Shown here piece after piece: positions 33,432-41,892 of a stretch of DNA of 64,000 nt. Source of the stretch: CBDCGS01 sp965216915 (GTDB taxonomy: Bacteria; Pseudomonadota; Alphaproteobacteria; UBA828); contig CBDCGS010000003.1 of assembly GCA_965216915.1 (NCBI GenBank), positions 1 to 64,000 of the forward strand, written 5' to 3'. The position numbers and the translations under genes were made by a program. The number at the start of each line of letters is the position of its first letter. Within the stretch, counting starts at the first letter, position 1. Under the pieces are notes generated by a model. The model did not search any database and was not told the DNA's origin. It saw nothing but the letters and a program-made list of their open reading frames with translations.

Positions 33432-34244
33432 TTAAACGATGATTTGATCGACTGTCTCACCGGAGAGATCGAAGCAGGCGGCGGCCAGGGCGCCACCAAA
33501 TCCAGCTCCACAATCGACGGTGGCGCTGTGCGGCCCGACCGCGATGCCCGGATGGTCCGGGGCATATCCGCGAATAACTTTTTTAAAACCGCTATAAGGT
33601 TCTTTGATTTCTGAGAAACCGTCGGTTCCCCACCAGAAGGCGTCGCTTTGCGTGTCGAGCGGACGCGCCGGGTCGAGTCCGCTGTGCACGAAAAGAAGCT
33701 CCCCACCCGCCGTAAAGGCGGCGCGGCGCAGCGTGGTCATGAGCTCTTGGTGACCCGGATGGCGGGCCACCCGCCGCCGCAGCTCGTTGGTCCAGCGCGC
33801 CACCTCGAAGGCGCCTGATCGCGCCCGGCGGAGCGCCGCCGTTTCCTCGCCGCCATAGGCCGCAAGCGTTTGACCCACGCCGCGGTCTAGCATCCATGCC
33901 AGCACCTTGGCCGGTTCAACCGCGATGTGGAGCTGGAGCAGCTTCTGCCACATCTCCTCCTGGCTGCCCCGCAAATAGGCGAGGTCACAGACCCGCATGC
34001 CCGGCACCGAGAGGATCGCGCGGCGAAAATTGAGGATCTCGTCGATGGTGTCGACGATGTGATCGCCCCGTCCGAGGATATTTCCGAGGTAGACGAGACG
34101 ATCATGCGGATCGAAGCGCTCTCCAAGCTCCTCGTGGAGCGCGCGCAGCCGGGCGGCTTGCCCATGGACCGACGAGACGGCCCAAACGCGACGCGCGCCG
34201 CTTAGCGTGACGAATCGGTCGTTTCCCGCGCAAGGCACCGGCAT
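33432..34244 (-). CDS. PPP-type metallophosphoesterase homologue with degenerate metal motifs
   Basis: A 270-residue protein with the layout of PPP/ApaH-like phosphoesterases but with the metal-binding residues replaced. GDxHG is SSVHG (residues 24-28), GDxxDRG is GNILGRG (54-60), and GNH(E/D) is GSQEE (93-97). The later histidine motif survives as LLFVHSGLDP, and the WWG and GFGGALAAACFDLSG segments are well formed. The surrounding fold therefore seems kept while catalysis is probably lost or changed. It lies between carD and rpoH on one strand; a regulatory or binding role is inference. Confidence 0.75.
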   Translation of the reverse strand: MPVPCAGNDRFVTLSGARRVWAVSSVHGQAARLRALHEELGERFDPHDRLVYLGNILGRGDHIVDTIDEILNFRRAILSVPGMRVCDLAYLRGSQEEMWQKLLQLHIAVEPAKVLAWMLDRGVGQTLAAYGGEETAALRRARSGAFEVARWTNELRRRVARHPGHQELMTTLRRAAFTAGGELLFVHSGLDPARPLDTQSDAFWWGTDGFSEIKEPYSGFKKVIRGYAPDHPGIAVGPHSATVDCGAGFGGALAAACFDLSGETVDQIIV

Positions 34245-34262
34245 GGTCTGCGCGCGGCCCGC

Positions 34263-35069
34263 CTAAGCCGCGCGCAGGACCTCTTCGAGCTTGGCGGCGG
34301 CTTCCTCGGTGTCGGTCTTCTCGACCGCCGCGAATTCGCGCGCCAAGCGCTCCAGCGCTGCCTCGTACATTTGGCGCTCGCTATAGGATTGATCGGGCTG
34401 CCCCACATTGCGGTGCAGGTCCCGGACCACCTCGGCGATCGAAACCGGATCGCCGGAATTGAGCTTCGCCTCATATTCCTGCGCGCGCCGGCTCCACATC
34501 AGACGGCGTGTGCGGGCCCGGCCGCGCAAGGTCGTTATGGCCGCCTCCATGGTCTCTTGCGAGCTCAGGCGGCGCATGCCGGCGCTGTCCACTTTGTTCG
34601 TGGGCACGCGCAGGGTCATTTTCTCCTTCTCGAAGGCAATGACGAACACCTGAAGTGTCAGGTCGCCAACCGCGTGCTCCTCGATCGCCGTGATCTTTCC
34701 GACACCGTGCGCCGGATAAACGACGTGGTCGTTGACCGCGTAGCCGTTGATCTTGGTCGGCAGGCGCTTCTTCGGCCTTGGCTTCGCCTCGCTCTTGCGC
34801 GCCTTCGGGCGGCTCGCGGTGGCCTTCGCCGGCTTGGCGGCCGCCTTGGACGATGACGTGCGCTTGGCCTTGGTTGCCGACCCGGATGCTGCGCGTGTGC
34901 TCTTCTTCGCGGTTGCTTTCGCGGTCGTCTTGGCCGTCGTGCGCGCCGCAAGAGCACGCTTGGCGCGCCTCGGCGCGCTACTGCGGCTCGTTGTGCTCCT
35001 GGTGGTCTTGGTACGCGCGGTTTTCGTTTTGGGTTTGGCCTTGGTGGTCTTGGCTTTCTTCTCTGCCAT
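34263..35069 (-). CDS. carD: CarD-family transcription regulator with histone H1-like tail
   Basis: CarD/CdnL proteins bind the RNA polymerase beta subunit and stabilise open promoter complexes. Residues 109-265 are the CarD domain (NDHVVYPAHGVGKITAIEE, the RNAP-interaction part, then the helical part with RRAQEYEAKLNSGDP). The first ~105 residues are almost entirely Lys, Ala, Thr, Ser and Arg, without acidic residues apart from a few, as in histone H1 or HMGA tails. ATG 35069 starts this tail; an upstream ATG at 35198 is not supported. The gene position near fdxA and rpoH is common in alphaproteobacteria. Confidence 0.93.
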   Translation of the reverse strand: MAEKKAKTTKAKPKTKTARTKTTRSTTSRSSAPRRAKRALAARTTAKTTAKATAKKSTRAASGSATKAKRTSSSKAAAKPAKATASRPKARKSEAKPRPKKRLPTKINGYAVNDHVVYPAHGVGKITAIEEHAVGDLTLQVFVIAFEKEKMTLRVPTNKVDSAGMRRLSSQETMEAAITTLRGRARTRRLMWSRRAQEYEAKLNSGDPVSIAEVVRDLHRNVGQPDQSYSERQMYEAALERLAREFAAVEKTDTEEAAAKLEEVLRAA

Positions 35070-35305
35070 GCTGCTCACGATTGCGTGTTGACATGACGCG
35101 GCGGCCCCCCGGCCAGCATTCCTGCCGCGCCCTGCGTTCGGGCGGCCCACATCGCTGCCGACCGCTCGAACAGAAAGCGGGTGGAGAACTCCACCCACAA
35201 TTAACGTGAGATTAAGCTACCACAAAGTGACAGGAAAGAACAGGGCGAGATCAAAACGACTCGAAACGTGGTAAATGATCGCTCTATGTTCTGCCTGCGT
35301 ATGCG

Positions 35306-35650
35306 CTACGACCCTTCGCCCGGTTTGTCCGAGAAATACTTCTCGTACTTGCCGGCAACATCACGGAAATCATCCGCGTCGCCGGGCGGGTCGCCCTTGC
35401 GTGTGATGTTGGGCCACACCTCGGCGTATTTGCGATTGACCTCCAGCCATTTGTCGGAGTCGCCATCGCCGGCGGTGTCGGGAATGATCGCCTCGATCGG
35501 GCACTCCGGCTCGCAGACGCCGCAATCGATGCATTCGTCCGGATGGATCACGAGCATGTTTTCGCCCTCGTAGAAACAATCCACCGGACACACCTCGACA
35601 CAATCCTGAAATTTGCATCGGATGCAGGCCTCGGTCACGAGATAGGTCAT
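35306..35650 (-). CDS. fdxA: ferredoxin FdxA (seven-iron type)
   Basis: Low-potential electron carrier with [3Fe-4S] and [4Fe-4S] clusters. The 114 residues start TYLVTEACIRCKFQDCVEVCPVD region and include CIDCGVCEPECPIEAI, giving the FdxA cysteine pattern, then the C-terminal extension around WPNITRKGDPP usual for this group. A GGAGG motif nine bases upstream supports ATG 35650. Flanked by TerB and carD genes on the same strand. Confidence 0.95.
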   Translation of the reverse strand: MTYLVTEACIRCKFQDCVEVCPVDCFYEGENMLVIHPDECIDCGVCEPECPIEAIIPDTAGDGDSDKWLEVNRKYAEVWPNITRKGDPPGDADDFRDVAGKYEKYFSDKPGEGS

Positions 35651-35687
35651 TGCGTCGTCCTCCGCTTCGGCGTCCGGTTCATGCGGA

Positions 35688-36167
35688 TCATTCGGCGTTA
35701 GCCGGGTGGGTGGTCTGTTCGAGACGGGCCAACACGCGCTTGCGCGCGTCGCCGCGCTCGCGATCGGTGATGTGGAGAAGACCGCCCAGGCGCCGCGCGA
35801 GATTGGCCTCGTAGGCGTGCAGGCGGCCGTCCGCATACATCACGTGCCAAAGCATCTCCATCATGCGCAGCCGATCCTCGTGGCTGTAGTGCGCGTTGAT
35901 CGTGCTCGTGAAGCGATGCAGATCATTGGCCTCGTCGTGCGCTTGAAGCGCCGATTCGATGAGCGTGTCACACTCCGCATCGCTCAACCCGAAATGCTCC
36001 GCCATCGCGGCGCTTATCGCACGCCGCTCCAGCTCGTCGAACGTCCCGTCGAGATGGGCCGCTTCCACCAAAAGAGCGGCGGCCGCCAATTGCAGCGGAT
36101 CCGTGCCCTGCACCGGCGCCGCTTCGGCGCCCGCCCCGCTCAACAAGGATTTTATCCGGTTTATCAC
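35688..36167 (-). CDS. TerB-family protein
   Basis: A 159-residue helical protein of the TerB/DjlA-N superfamily. The acidic metal-binding signature appears twice, as AAHLDGTFDELERRAI near residue 38 and MYADGRLHAYEANL near residue 110. Stand-alone TerB proteins are widespread; there are no other tellurite-resistance genes here, so that role is not implied. Start is GTG at 36167. It lies between the S4 protein and fdxA. Confidence 0.85.
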   Translation of the reverse strand: MINRIKSLLSGAGAEAAPVQGTDPLQLAAAALLVEAAHLDGTFDELERRAISAAMAEHFGLSDAECDTLIESALQAHDEANDLHRFTSTINAHYSHEDRLRMMEMLWHVMYADGRLHAYEANLARRLGGLLHITDRERGDARKRVLARLEQTTHPANAE

Positions 36168-36187
36168 CGGCGCTGCCTATCACACCG

Positions 36188-36239
36188 CGCCAGGCCAACT
36201 CAACCCTGGCGACACCAAGGATATTGGCGCCGAGTTGGC
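36188..36239 (-). promoter_or_regulatory. alternative hairpins between the S4-protein and TerB genes
   Basis: Two stems that cannot form together fill this 74-base gap: CGCCAGG/CCTGGCG (36188-36194 with 36205-36211) and GCCAACTC/GAGTTGGC (36194-36201 with 36232-36239). Mutually exclusive pairing is the geometry of an attenuator or switch, though no T-tract is present. Confidence 0.3.
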
Positions 36240-36241
36240 GG

Positions 36242-36523
36242 TCAGTCGCATTCCAGCTCTTCGTAGAGCATCTGCGCTTCGCGCGCCGGCCCTCGTCTCT
36301 CGCCGAGCGCCCGCACGCGGATGACGCGCACGCGCCGCCCCAGCGGCACCGTCAGCACGTCACCGGGGGCGATCGTGTGATGGGCTTTGCGCACGCGCCG
36401 CCGATTGACCCGGATATGGCCCGTCGCACAGGCCTTCTGCGCGAGGCTCCGCGTCTTGAAAAAGCGCGCATGCCAGAGCCATTTGTCGAGCCGTGCGGGC
36501 GCCTGCCGGTCGCGTTCGCTCAC
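36242..36523 (-). CDS. S4-domain RNA-binding protein (Hsp15/HslR-like)
   Basis: A 93-residue protein related to Hsp15, which binds free 50S subunits carrying nascent chains after heat shock. The S4 domain spans about residues 9-75: ARLDKWLWHARFFKTRSLAQKAC, HIRVNRRRVRKAHH, GDVLTVPLGRRVRVIRV. Its start overlaps the stop of the helicase gene by four bases, so the two are translationally coupled. Confidence 0.9.
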   Translation of the reverse strand: MSERDRQAPARLDKWLWHARFFKTRSLAQKACATGHIRVNRRRVRKAHHTIAPGDVLTVPLGRRVRVIRVRALGERRGPAREAQMLYEELECD

Positions 36524-39048
36524 GGCGCGCCGAGCCCGTCGTCGGCGAGCCTGCGCAGCTTGGCGAAGGGTGAGTGCGATTCCGCCGGCTCCTGGGCAAG
36601 CGGCCGGCGGCCCCGTGGCCGCTTGCGCCGGCGCGTGTAGGTGGGATTGCCATCCTTGCCGGTCCCGTTCGCCGCGTAGCCGAGAGCCTCGAGCACGCTC
36701 TCGAAGGCCTCACGCTTGCAGCCGGCGAGCATGAGGAGCGCGCGGTCCACGGAGACCGGCCCCTCCTTGGCGCGGGCCGACAGGCGCTGGGCCACGCGCT
36801 CCGCGATATCGGCCCGTAGAACCCGCTCGCCGAGTGGCTCGAAGCCGGCCGCGCGATAGGCCAACGGGTCGAGGCTCTCGTCGCGCGGCGCGGAAACCGC
36901 TTCGGGCGGCGGCAGCTGCGCCGGCGCCGGGGCGTTGACGGCGGTGCACCAAAGCAGCACCGCCAAGCGCGCGCGTGCCGGCTTCCGCATCGCGGGGAGG
37001 TGGATCGTGAGCCGACCGACCCTGATGCCGGTCGCCGTGAGGGCGCGCCGCCCCGGCCGGTCGAGCGCGCGCAGCTGGTCCGCGGCGCGGTGGCGTGCCA
37101 TGCAGCCGAGCGCCTGCGAGAGCGCAAAGGCGATGCCGCGTGCGGCGCCCTCGAGGGGTGCATCCCGAAGCGCGAACAGCGGACGCAGCCGGTCCTTGAG
37201 CAGGTTTTCCAGCCAGGATGCGAGGCGACGGCGCACGCGCTCGCGCTGGGCGCCGCTCAGATGTTCGCCATGCAACAAGGCAACCGCCGGGTTCAACACG
37301 TCGTCGCCGGCGGTGAGGCGCCCCACCGGCTCGCCATGCCAGGTGATGACCCCCCAGGACGGCTCTGCCGCCGCTGCCGGCTCCGATCCGAGGGCGAACG
37401 CGCCGTTCGCATCGGCGGCGAGCGCGCCCACTCGCCGCCCACGTTCTTGCTCGAGGGCGCGGTTCGCGGCCGCTTTCAGCGCCCGTTGCTCCGGAGCATC
37501 GGCGTCGGGCACGAAGCGAAATCCGGTAATCCGACCGGTTCGGTGACCCTCAACAAGGACCTCGCCGCTGTCGTTCACCGTGGCAAACAGGGGCTCGAGG
37601 CCCCGACGTCGTGCGAACGCGCCGGCGCGGCGGTCCACGAAGCGCTGCGTCAGGCGCTCGTGAAGCGCGTCGGACAGACGATCCTCGAGCGCCCGTGTGC
37701 GTTCTTGCCATTCCGCGTTGGCAGCGATCCAGCCCGCCCTGTGCGACACGTAGGTCCAGGTGCGGACATGGCTGATGCGCGTCGTCAGCGTGTCGAGATC
37801 GCCATCGACCCGGTCAAGCCGGCCGATATGCGCGGCCACCCAGTCGTTCGGCAGATGTCCGAGCTCCACGAGGTGCAGATAGATTTGCCGCACCAGGCGT
37901 ATGTGCGCCTCCGCCATGGTCTTGCGATAGTCCGGGATTTGGCAGGCTTCCCAGAGCAGGGCGACGTGCTCGCGCGTGCAGGCGATCGCCGCGATGTCGG
38001 GATCGCGCGCGAGTGCGAGCAGGGCGAGATGGTCGTCGCCATTGTGTGCGCGTCGCAATCCCGGCTGCGCCGGGGTTGCCTCTAGGCACTGAAGAAGCGC
38101 CTCGATCGAGGCGAAGGAGAGGGCGCTGTTGCGCCAGTAGGCCTCCCGGATGGGCGGGAAACGGTGATTTTCCAGGGCCTCGATCACCGGCGGCTCGAAG
38201 GGTTCGAGGGTACCGGTGGTCCCGAATGTGCCGTTCGCCATATAGCGACCAGCACGGCCCGCGATTTGGGCGAGTTCGGCCGTGCGCAAGCGCCGCGTGC
38301 CACGGCCGTCGAATTTTCGATCGGCGGAAAACGCGACATGCTCGATGTCCATGTTGAGGCCCATGCCGATCGCGTCGGTCGCGACCAGATAGTCCACCTC
38401 GCCGGACTGATACATCTCGACCTGGGCGTTGCGCGTGCGCGGGCTGAGCGCGCCGAGGATCACCGCGCAGCCGCCGCGCAGGCTCCGCATCTCCTCGGCG
38501 AGCCCGTAGACCGCCTCCGCCGAGAACGCGATCACCGCGCTTCGTCCCGCGAGCCGGCTTAGCTTGCGGTGGCCGTCATGGCTGAGCCCGGAAAGCCGCG
38601 GGCGGCGGATGAAAGAGGCCTCGGGCACGAGCACGCGGATCAGGGGGCGCATCGTTTCGGCCCCGAGCAGCATGGTCTCGGCGGTGCCCCGCGCGTGGAG
38701 CAGGCGATCGGTGAACACATGCCCGCGCTCCCGGTCGGCGGCGAGCTGGATCTCGTCGATCGCGAGGAAATCGACCGGCCGGTCGAGCGGCATGGCTTCG
38801 ACGGTGCAAAGGAAATAGCGGGCTCGCGGCGGGACGTATTTCTCCTCGCCCGTGACCAGGGCGACCGCCTGCGGGCCGCAGAGCGAGACCACCCGGTCGT
38901 AGATCTCCCGCGCGAGAAGACGCAGCGGAAATCCGATCATGCCGGAGCGGTGGGCGAGCATACGCTCGACCGCCATATGCGTCTTGCCCGTGTTGGTCGG
39001 GCCGAGCAGGGCAGTGACGCGAGGCGATTCGGCGTGGCGCTGCACCAT
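36520..39048 (-). CDS. SUV3-like superfamily 2 helicase
   Basis: ATP-dependent RNA helicase of the alphaproteobacterial SUV3-like group, probably in RNA turnover. The 842-residue product starts with TALLGPTNTGKTHMAVERML (motif I), followed by PLRLLAREIYD (Ia), FLAIDEIQLAAD (DEIQ, motif II), FSAEAVYGLAEEM, VDYLVATDAIGMGLNM and QIAGRAGRY (motif VI). The C-terminal third is variable and basic at its end. ATG 39048 places motif I near the N-terminus as in relatives; an open frame to 39213 would overlap htpG. It is divergent from htpG. Confidence 0.9.
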   Translation of the reverse strand: MVQRHAESPRVTALLGPTNTGKTHMAVERMLAHRSGMIGFPLRLLAREIYDRVVSLCGPQAVALVTGEEKYVPPRARYFLCTVEAMPLDRPVDFLAIDEIQLAADRERGHVFTDRLLHARGTAETMLLGAETMRPLIRVLVPEASFIRRPRLSGLSHDGHRKLSRLAGRSAVIAFSAEAVYGLAEEMRSLRGGCAVILGALSPRTRNAQVEMYQSGEVDYLVATDAIGMGLNMDIEHVAFSADRKFDGRGTRRLRTAELAQIAGRAGRYMANGTFGTTGTLEPFEPPVIEALENHRFPPIREAYWRNSALSFASIEALLQCLEATPAQPGLRRAHNGDDHLALLALARDPDIAAIACTREHVALLWEACQIPDYRKTMAEAHIRLVRQIYLHLVELGHLPNDWVAAHIGRLDRVDGDLDTLTTRISHVRTWTYVSHRAGWIAANAEWQERTRALEDRLSDALHERLTQRFVDRRAGAFARRRGLEPLFATVNDSGEVLVEGHRTGRITGFRFVPDADAPEQRALKAAANRALEQERGRRVGALAADANGAFALGSEPAAAAEPSWGVITWHGEPVGRLTAGDDVLNPAVALLHGEHLSGAQRERVRRRLASWLENLLKDRLRPLFALRDAPLEGAARGIAFALSQALGCMARHRAADQLRALDRPGRRALTATGIRVGRLTIHLPAMRKPARARLAVLLWCTAVNAPAPAQLPPPEAVSAPRDESLDPLAYRAAGFEPLGERVLRADIAERVAQRLSARAKEGPVSVDRALLMLAGCKREAFESVLEALGYAANGTGKDGNPTYTRRRKRPRGRRPLAQEPAESHSPFAKLRRLADDGLGAP

Positions 39049-39125
39049 GCCAGAGAGATTGCAGCTCTCACTGCTCTGTGCAAGCCGATTTCGGGCGTAG
39101 GCGGCGCCGGTCGGGTGCCTAGCGA

Positions 39126-39155
39126 CTTGAACGAAACCGCCAGCTGACACATATA
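39126..39155 (+). promoter_or_regulatory. candidate RpoH-type promoter of htpG
   Basis: CTTGAAC at 39126-39132 is followed at 18-base spacing (from CTTG) by CACATATA (39148-39155). This resembles the alphaproteobacterial sigma-32 pattern CTTG-N17/18-CYTATNT, with the -35 part exact and the -10 part partial. Transcription would begin about 25 bases before the htpG start codon. Confidence 0.5.
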
Positions 39156-39190
39156 GCGCGCGACGCGACAACAAATACGACCTTCGATCC

Positions 39191-41071
39191 ATGCCGAAGA
39201 CTGAACCAGACACCTTCGAATTTCAGGCCGAGGTCAGCAAGCTCCTCGACCTGATGATCAACTCGCTCTACCGCGACAAGGAGATCTTCCTGCGTGAGCT
39301 GATCTCCAACGCGTCGGATGCCTGCGACAAGCTGCGCTACGAGGCGATCACCGATCCCGAGCTTCTCGGCGACGACGCGGACCTCAGCGTCACGATCACA
39401 CCGGACGCCGATGCCAAGACCATCACGGTCGCGGACAACGGCATCGGCATGAGCCGGGACGATTTGATCGAGAATCTGGGCACCATCGCGCGCTCGGGCA
39501 CGGAAGCGTTCCTCAAGGGCCTGGCGAGCGACGACGAGCCGAGCGTGGCGCTCATCGGCCAGTTCGGCGTCGGTTTCTATGCGTCCTACATGGTCGCGAG
39601 CCGCGTCGAGGTGATCACGCGCAAGGCGGGCGATCCCGAGGGTTGGCGCTGGGAATCGGCCGGGTCAGGCGCCTTCTCGATCACGCCAGACGCCGCGGCG
39701 ACGCGCGGCACCCGCGTCGTGCTTCACCTGCGCAAGGACGCCGGTGAGTTCCTCGAGCCGATGCGATTGCGTCAGGTGGTCAAGACCTACTCCGACCATG
39801 TCGCGCTGCCGATTTGGCTCGAGAACCGGGAGGGCCAGAAGGAGACGATCAACGAGGCCTCGGCGCTTTGGACGCGCCCCAAGTCCGAGATCGACGAGGA
39901 CCAGTATCGCGAGTTCTATCACCACGTCGCGCACATGCCGGGCGAGCCGTGGCACACGATCCACCTGAAGGCCGAGGGGCGCATCGAATATGCGGCACTG
40001 CTCTTTGTGCCGGATTCGCGTCCCTTCGATCTGTTCGATCCGACGCGCCGGCACCGCGTGCGCCTCTACGTCAAGCGGGTCTTCATCACAGACGAGTGCG
40101 AGGGCCTCTTGCCGCCCTACCTCCGCTTCATGCGGGGCGTCGTGGATTCGAGCGACCTCACGCTCAACATCAGCCGCGAGACACTCCAGCACAATCCGAT
40201 CCTCGCCAAGATTAGAAGCGGCCTCGTCAAGCGAATCCTCTCCGAGCTCGGCAAGCGGGCAAAGAAGGACGCCGATGGCTACGCGGTGTTTTGGGAGGCC
40301 CTCGGCGCGGTGTTGAAAGAGGGCCTCTACGAGGACCCCGAGCAACGCGAGACCATCCTGCCGCTCGCGCGGTTCCGCTCGGTGGGCGGGGGCGAACGTT
40401 GGCTCTCTCTCGATGACTATGTCGAGGCCATGAAGGAGGGGCAGGAGGCGATCTATTACATCAGCGGCGACGATGCCGACGCCCTCCGCAAGAGCCCGCA
40501 GGTCGAGGGCTTTACCGCGCGCGGCCTCGATGTTCTCCTCATGTCCGATCCGATCGATCAGTTCTGGCTGCCCGCGACTGGCCAGTACAGGGAGAAGCCG
40601 TTCCGGTCCGTCACGCAGGGCTCGGCCGATCTCGAGGCCTTCACCAAGGACGCGGAGGCCGCGGAGGCGGCGGACGAGGCGCCGGCCGGCGACATGAGCA
40701 AGCTGATCGCCCTGGTCAAGCTCACGCTCGGCGACGAGGTGAAGGATGTGCGCACCTCCGAGCGGCTTACCGACAGCCCGGTTTGCCTGGTCGCCGAGGA
40801 GGGTGATCTCGACATTCATCTCGAGCGTCTGCTGCGCCAGCACCAACAGGAAATGCCGAACCAGGCCCGCGTGCTGGAGATCAACCCGAGCCACGCGATG
40901 ACGCGCGCGCTCGCCGCGATGGTCACGAAGAAGGGTGCGTCGGAGGTTCTGGAGGACGCTGCCCACCTGTTGCTGGATCAGGCGCGCATTCTCGAGGGAG
41001 AACCGGTGCGCGACGCGGCGGCCTTTAGCAGGCGCCTCGCCGGCTTGATGACGCGTTCGCTCGTCGGCTGA
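39191..41071 (+). CDS. htpG: molecular chaperone HtpG (Hsp90)
   Basis: Bacterial Hsp90, an ATP-dependent dimeric chaperone. The 626 residues show the GHKL nucleotide site: ELISNASDACDKLRYEA, DNGIGM, GTIARSGTEAFL and GQFGVGFYASYMVA; the middle domain contains LYVKRVFITDECEGLLPPYL and the VDSSDLTLNISRETLQ segment; the C-terminal dimerisation part ends near residue 620. Start ATG 39191 fits. The likely RpoH-type promoter upstream and the rpoH gene 6 kb away suggest heat-shock control. Confidence 0.97.
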   Translation: MPKTEPDTFEFQAEVSKLLDLMINSLYRDKEIFLRELISNASDACDKLRYEAITDPELLGDDADLSVTITPDADAKTITVADNGIGMSRDDLIENLGTIARSGTEAFLKGLASDDEPSVALIGQFGVGFYASYMVASRVEVITRKAGDPEGWRWESAGSGAFSITPDAAATRGTRVVLHLRKDAGEFLEPMRLRQVVKTYSDHVALPIWLENREGQKETINEASALWTRPKSEIDEDQYREFYHHVAHMPGEPWHTIHLKAEGRIEYAALLFVPDSRPFDLFDPTRRHRVRLYVKRVFITDECEGLLPPYLRFMRGVVDSSDLTLNISRETLQHNPILAKIRSGLVKRILSELGKRAKKDADGYAVFWEALGAVLKEGLYEDPEQRETILPLARFRSVGGGERWLSLDDYVEAMKEGQEAIYYISGDDADALRKSPQVEGFTARGLDVLLMSDPIDQFWLPATGQYREKPFRSVTQGSADLEAFTKDAEAAEAADEAPAGDMSKLIALVKLTLGDEVKDVRTSERLTDSPVCLVAEEGDLDIHLERLLRQHQQEMPNQARVLEINPSHAMTRALAAMVTKKGASEVLEDAAHLLLDQARILEGEPVRDAAAFSRRLAGLMTRSLVG

Positions 41072-41080
41072 CGCCGCCAG

Positions 41081-41854
41081 CTATTCCGCGGCCGCCATCC
41101 ACACCGCGCGCGCGCCGATGATGGCGCCCGTGCCGTTATCGGCCTGGACTAGCACCGCGCAACCATCGCCCACCGCCTGTGACTGTTCGGCGACTTCCTG
41201 CGCACTCAAGGAGAACGTCTCGGGCGGTCCGGACCAGGTGCCGATGCGGCGGAAGCCGCGGACGACGTGGTGGTTGACCAGCGTCCGCCCCATGTTCTCG
41301 CCCGCATCGACGTCGGTCGTGTGCTCGCGGTCGAAATTGACCAGCCAGACCGTCGCGTTGCCGTCGAAATGCTGCCCCGTGATGCTGACCTCCAGACCGC
41401 CGTCGGGGCGGCTGCGCAGCGTCACGCCGACCGGCCGCTGGGCCCGGCTATGGGCTACCTCGATGGCCTGCACGACCTTGTTCTCGTCAGAGCCGACCAC
41501 GTGGCTCTGACCGTTGACCACGAGTTGCGGCGTGTAGACGTAGGAGAGCCCGAGCGTGCGCGCATAGGCCTTTTGGCGCGCCGTGGTTTTCTCCGTTGCG
41601 AAGCGGTCCTTCCAGCCGATGTAGTTCCAGTAATCGACGTGAAACGAGAGCGCCAGCACGTCCTCGCGCATCGCGGCAATGTAGCCGAGCAGCTCATCGG
41701 CCTTCGGGCAGGACGAGCAGCCTTGCGATGTAAACAGCTCAAGCACGACGGGCGACTCGCTCTCGGTCGCGCTCGGCTGGGTCGTTTGCGCGGCAAGCAG
41801 CCCCGCAATGCCAAGGCAGCCAATGAAGAAACGCAGAAAAACGCGTCGCGCCAT
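41081..41854 (-). CDS. DUF1223 protein, secreted thioredoxin-fold
   Basis: Exported protein of the DUF1223 family, a thioredoxin-like fold of unknown role. The 257 residues have a signal peptide (FLRFFIGCLGIAGLLAA) and the CxxC motif in LFTSQGCSSCPKADELL right after it, then FHVDYWNYIGWKDRFA, YTPQLVVNGQSHVVGS and the C-terminal beta-rich part with GWxD-type repeats reduced. ATG 41854 follows CGGAG and was preferred over ATG 41890. It is divergent from queG (38 bases). Confidence 0.88.
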   Translation of the reverse strand: MARRVFLRFFIGCLGIAGLLAAQTTQPSATESESPVVLELFTSQGCSSCPKADELLGYIAAMREDVLALSFHVDYWNYIGWKDRFATEKTTARQKAYARTLGLSYVYTPQLVVNGQSHVVGSDENKVVQAIEVAHSRAQRPVGVTLRSRPDGGLEVSITGQHFDGNATVWLVNFDREHTTDVDAGENMGRTLVNHHVVRGFRRIGTWSGPPETFSLSAQEVAEQSQAVGDGCAVLVQADNGTGAIIGARAVWMAAAE

Positions 41855-41892
41855 GTTTGATACTCCGTTGCTGCAAATATTAGCATGCACCT

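Noticed and set aside
35688..36167. Tellurite resistance locus
   Set aside because: A single TerB-fold gene without terA, terC, terD or terZ is not evidence of that function.
39665..40966. 433-codon minus-strand frame
   Set aside because: Antisense to htpG, whose identity is certain.
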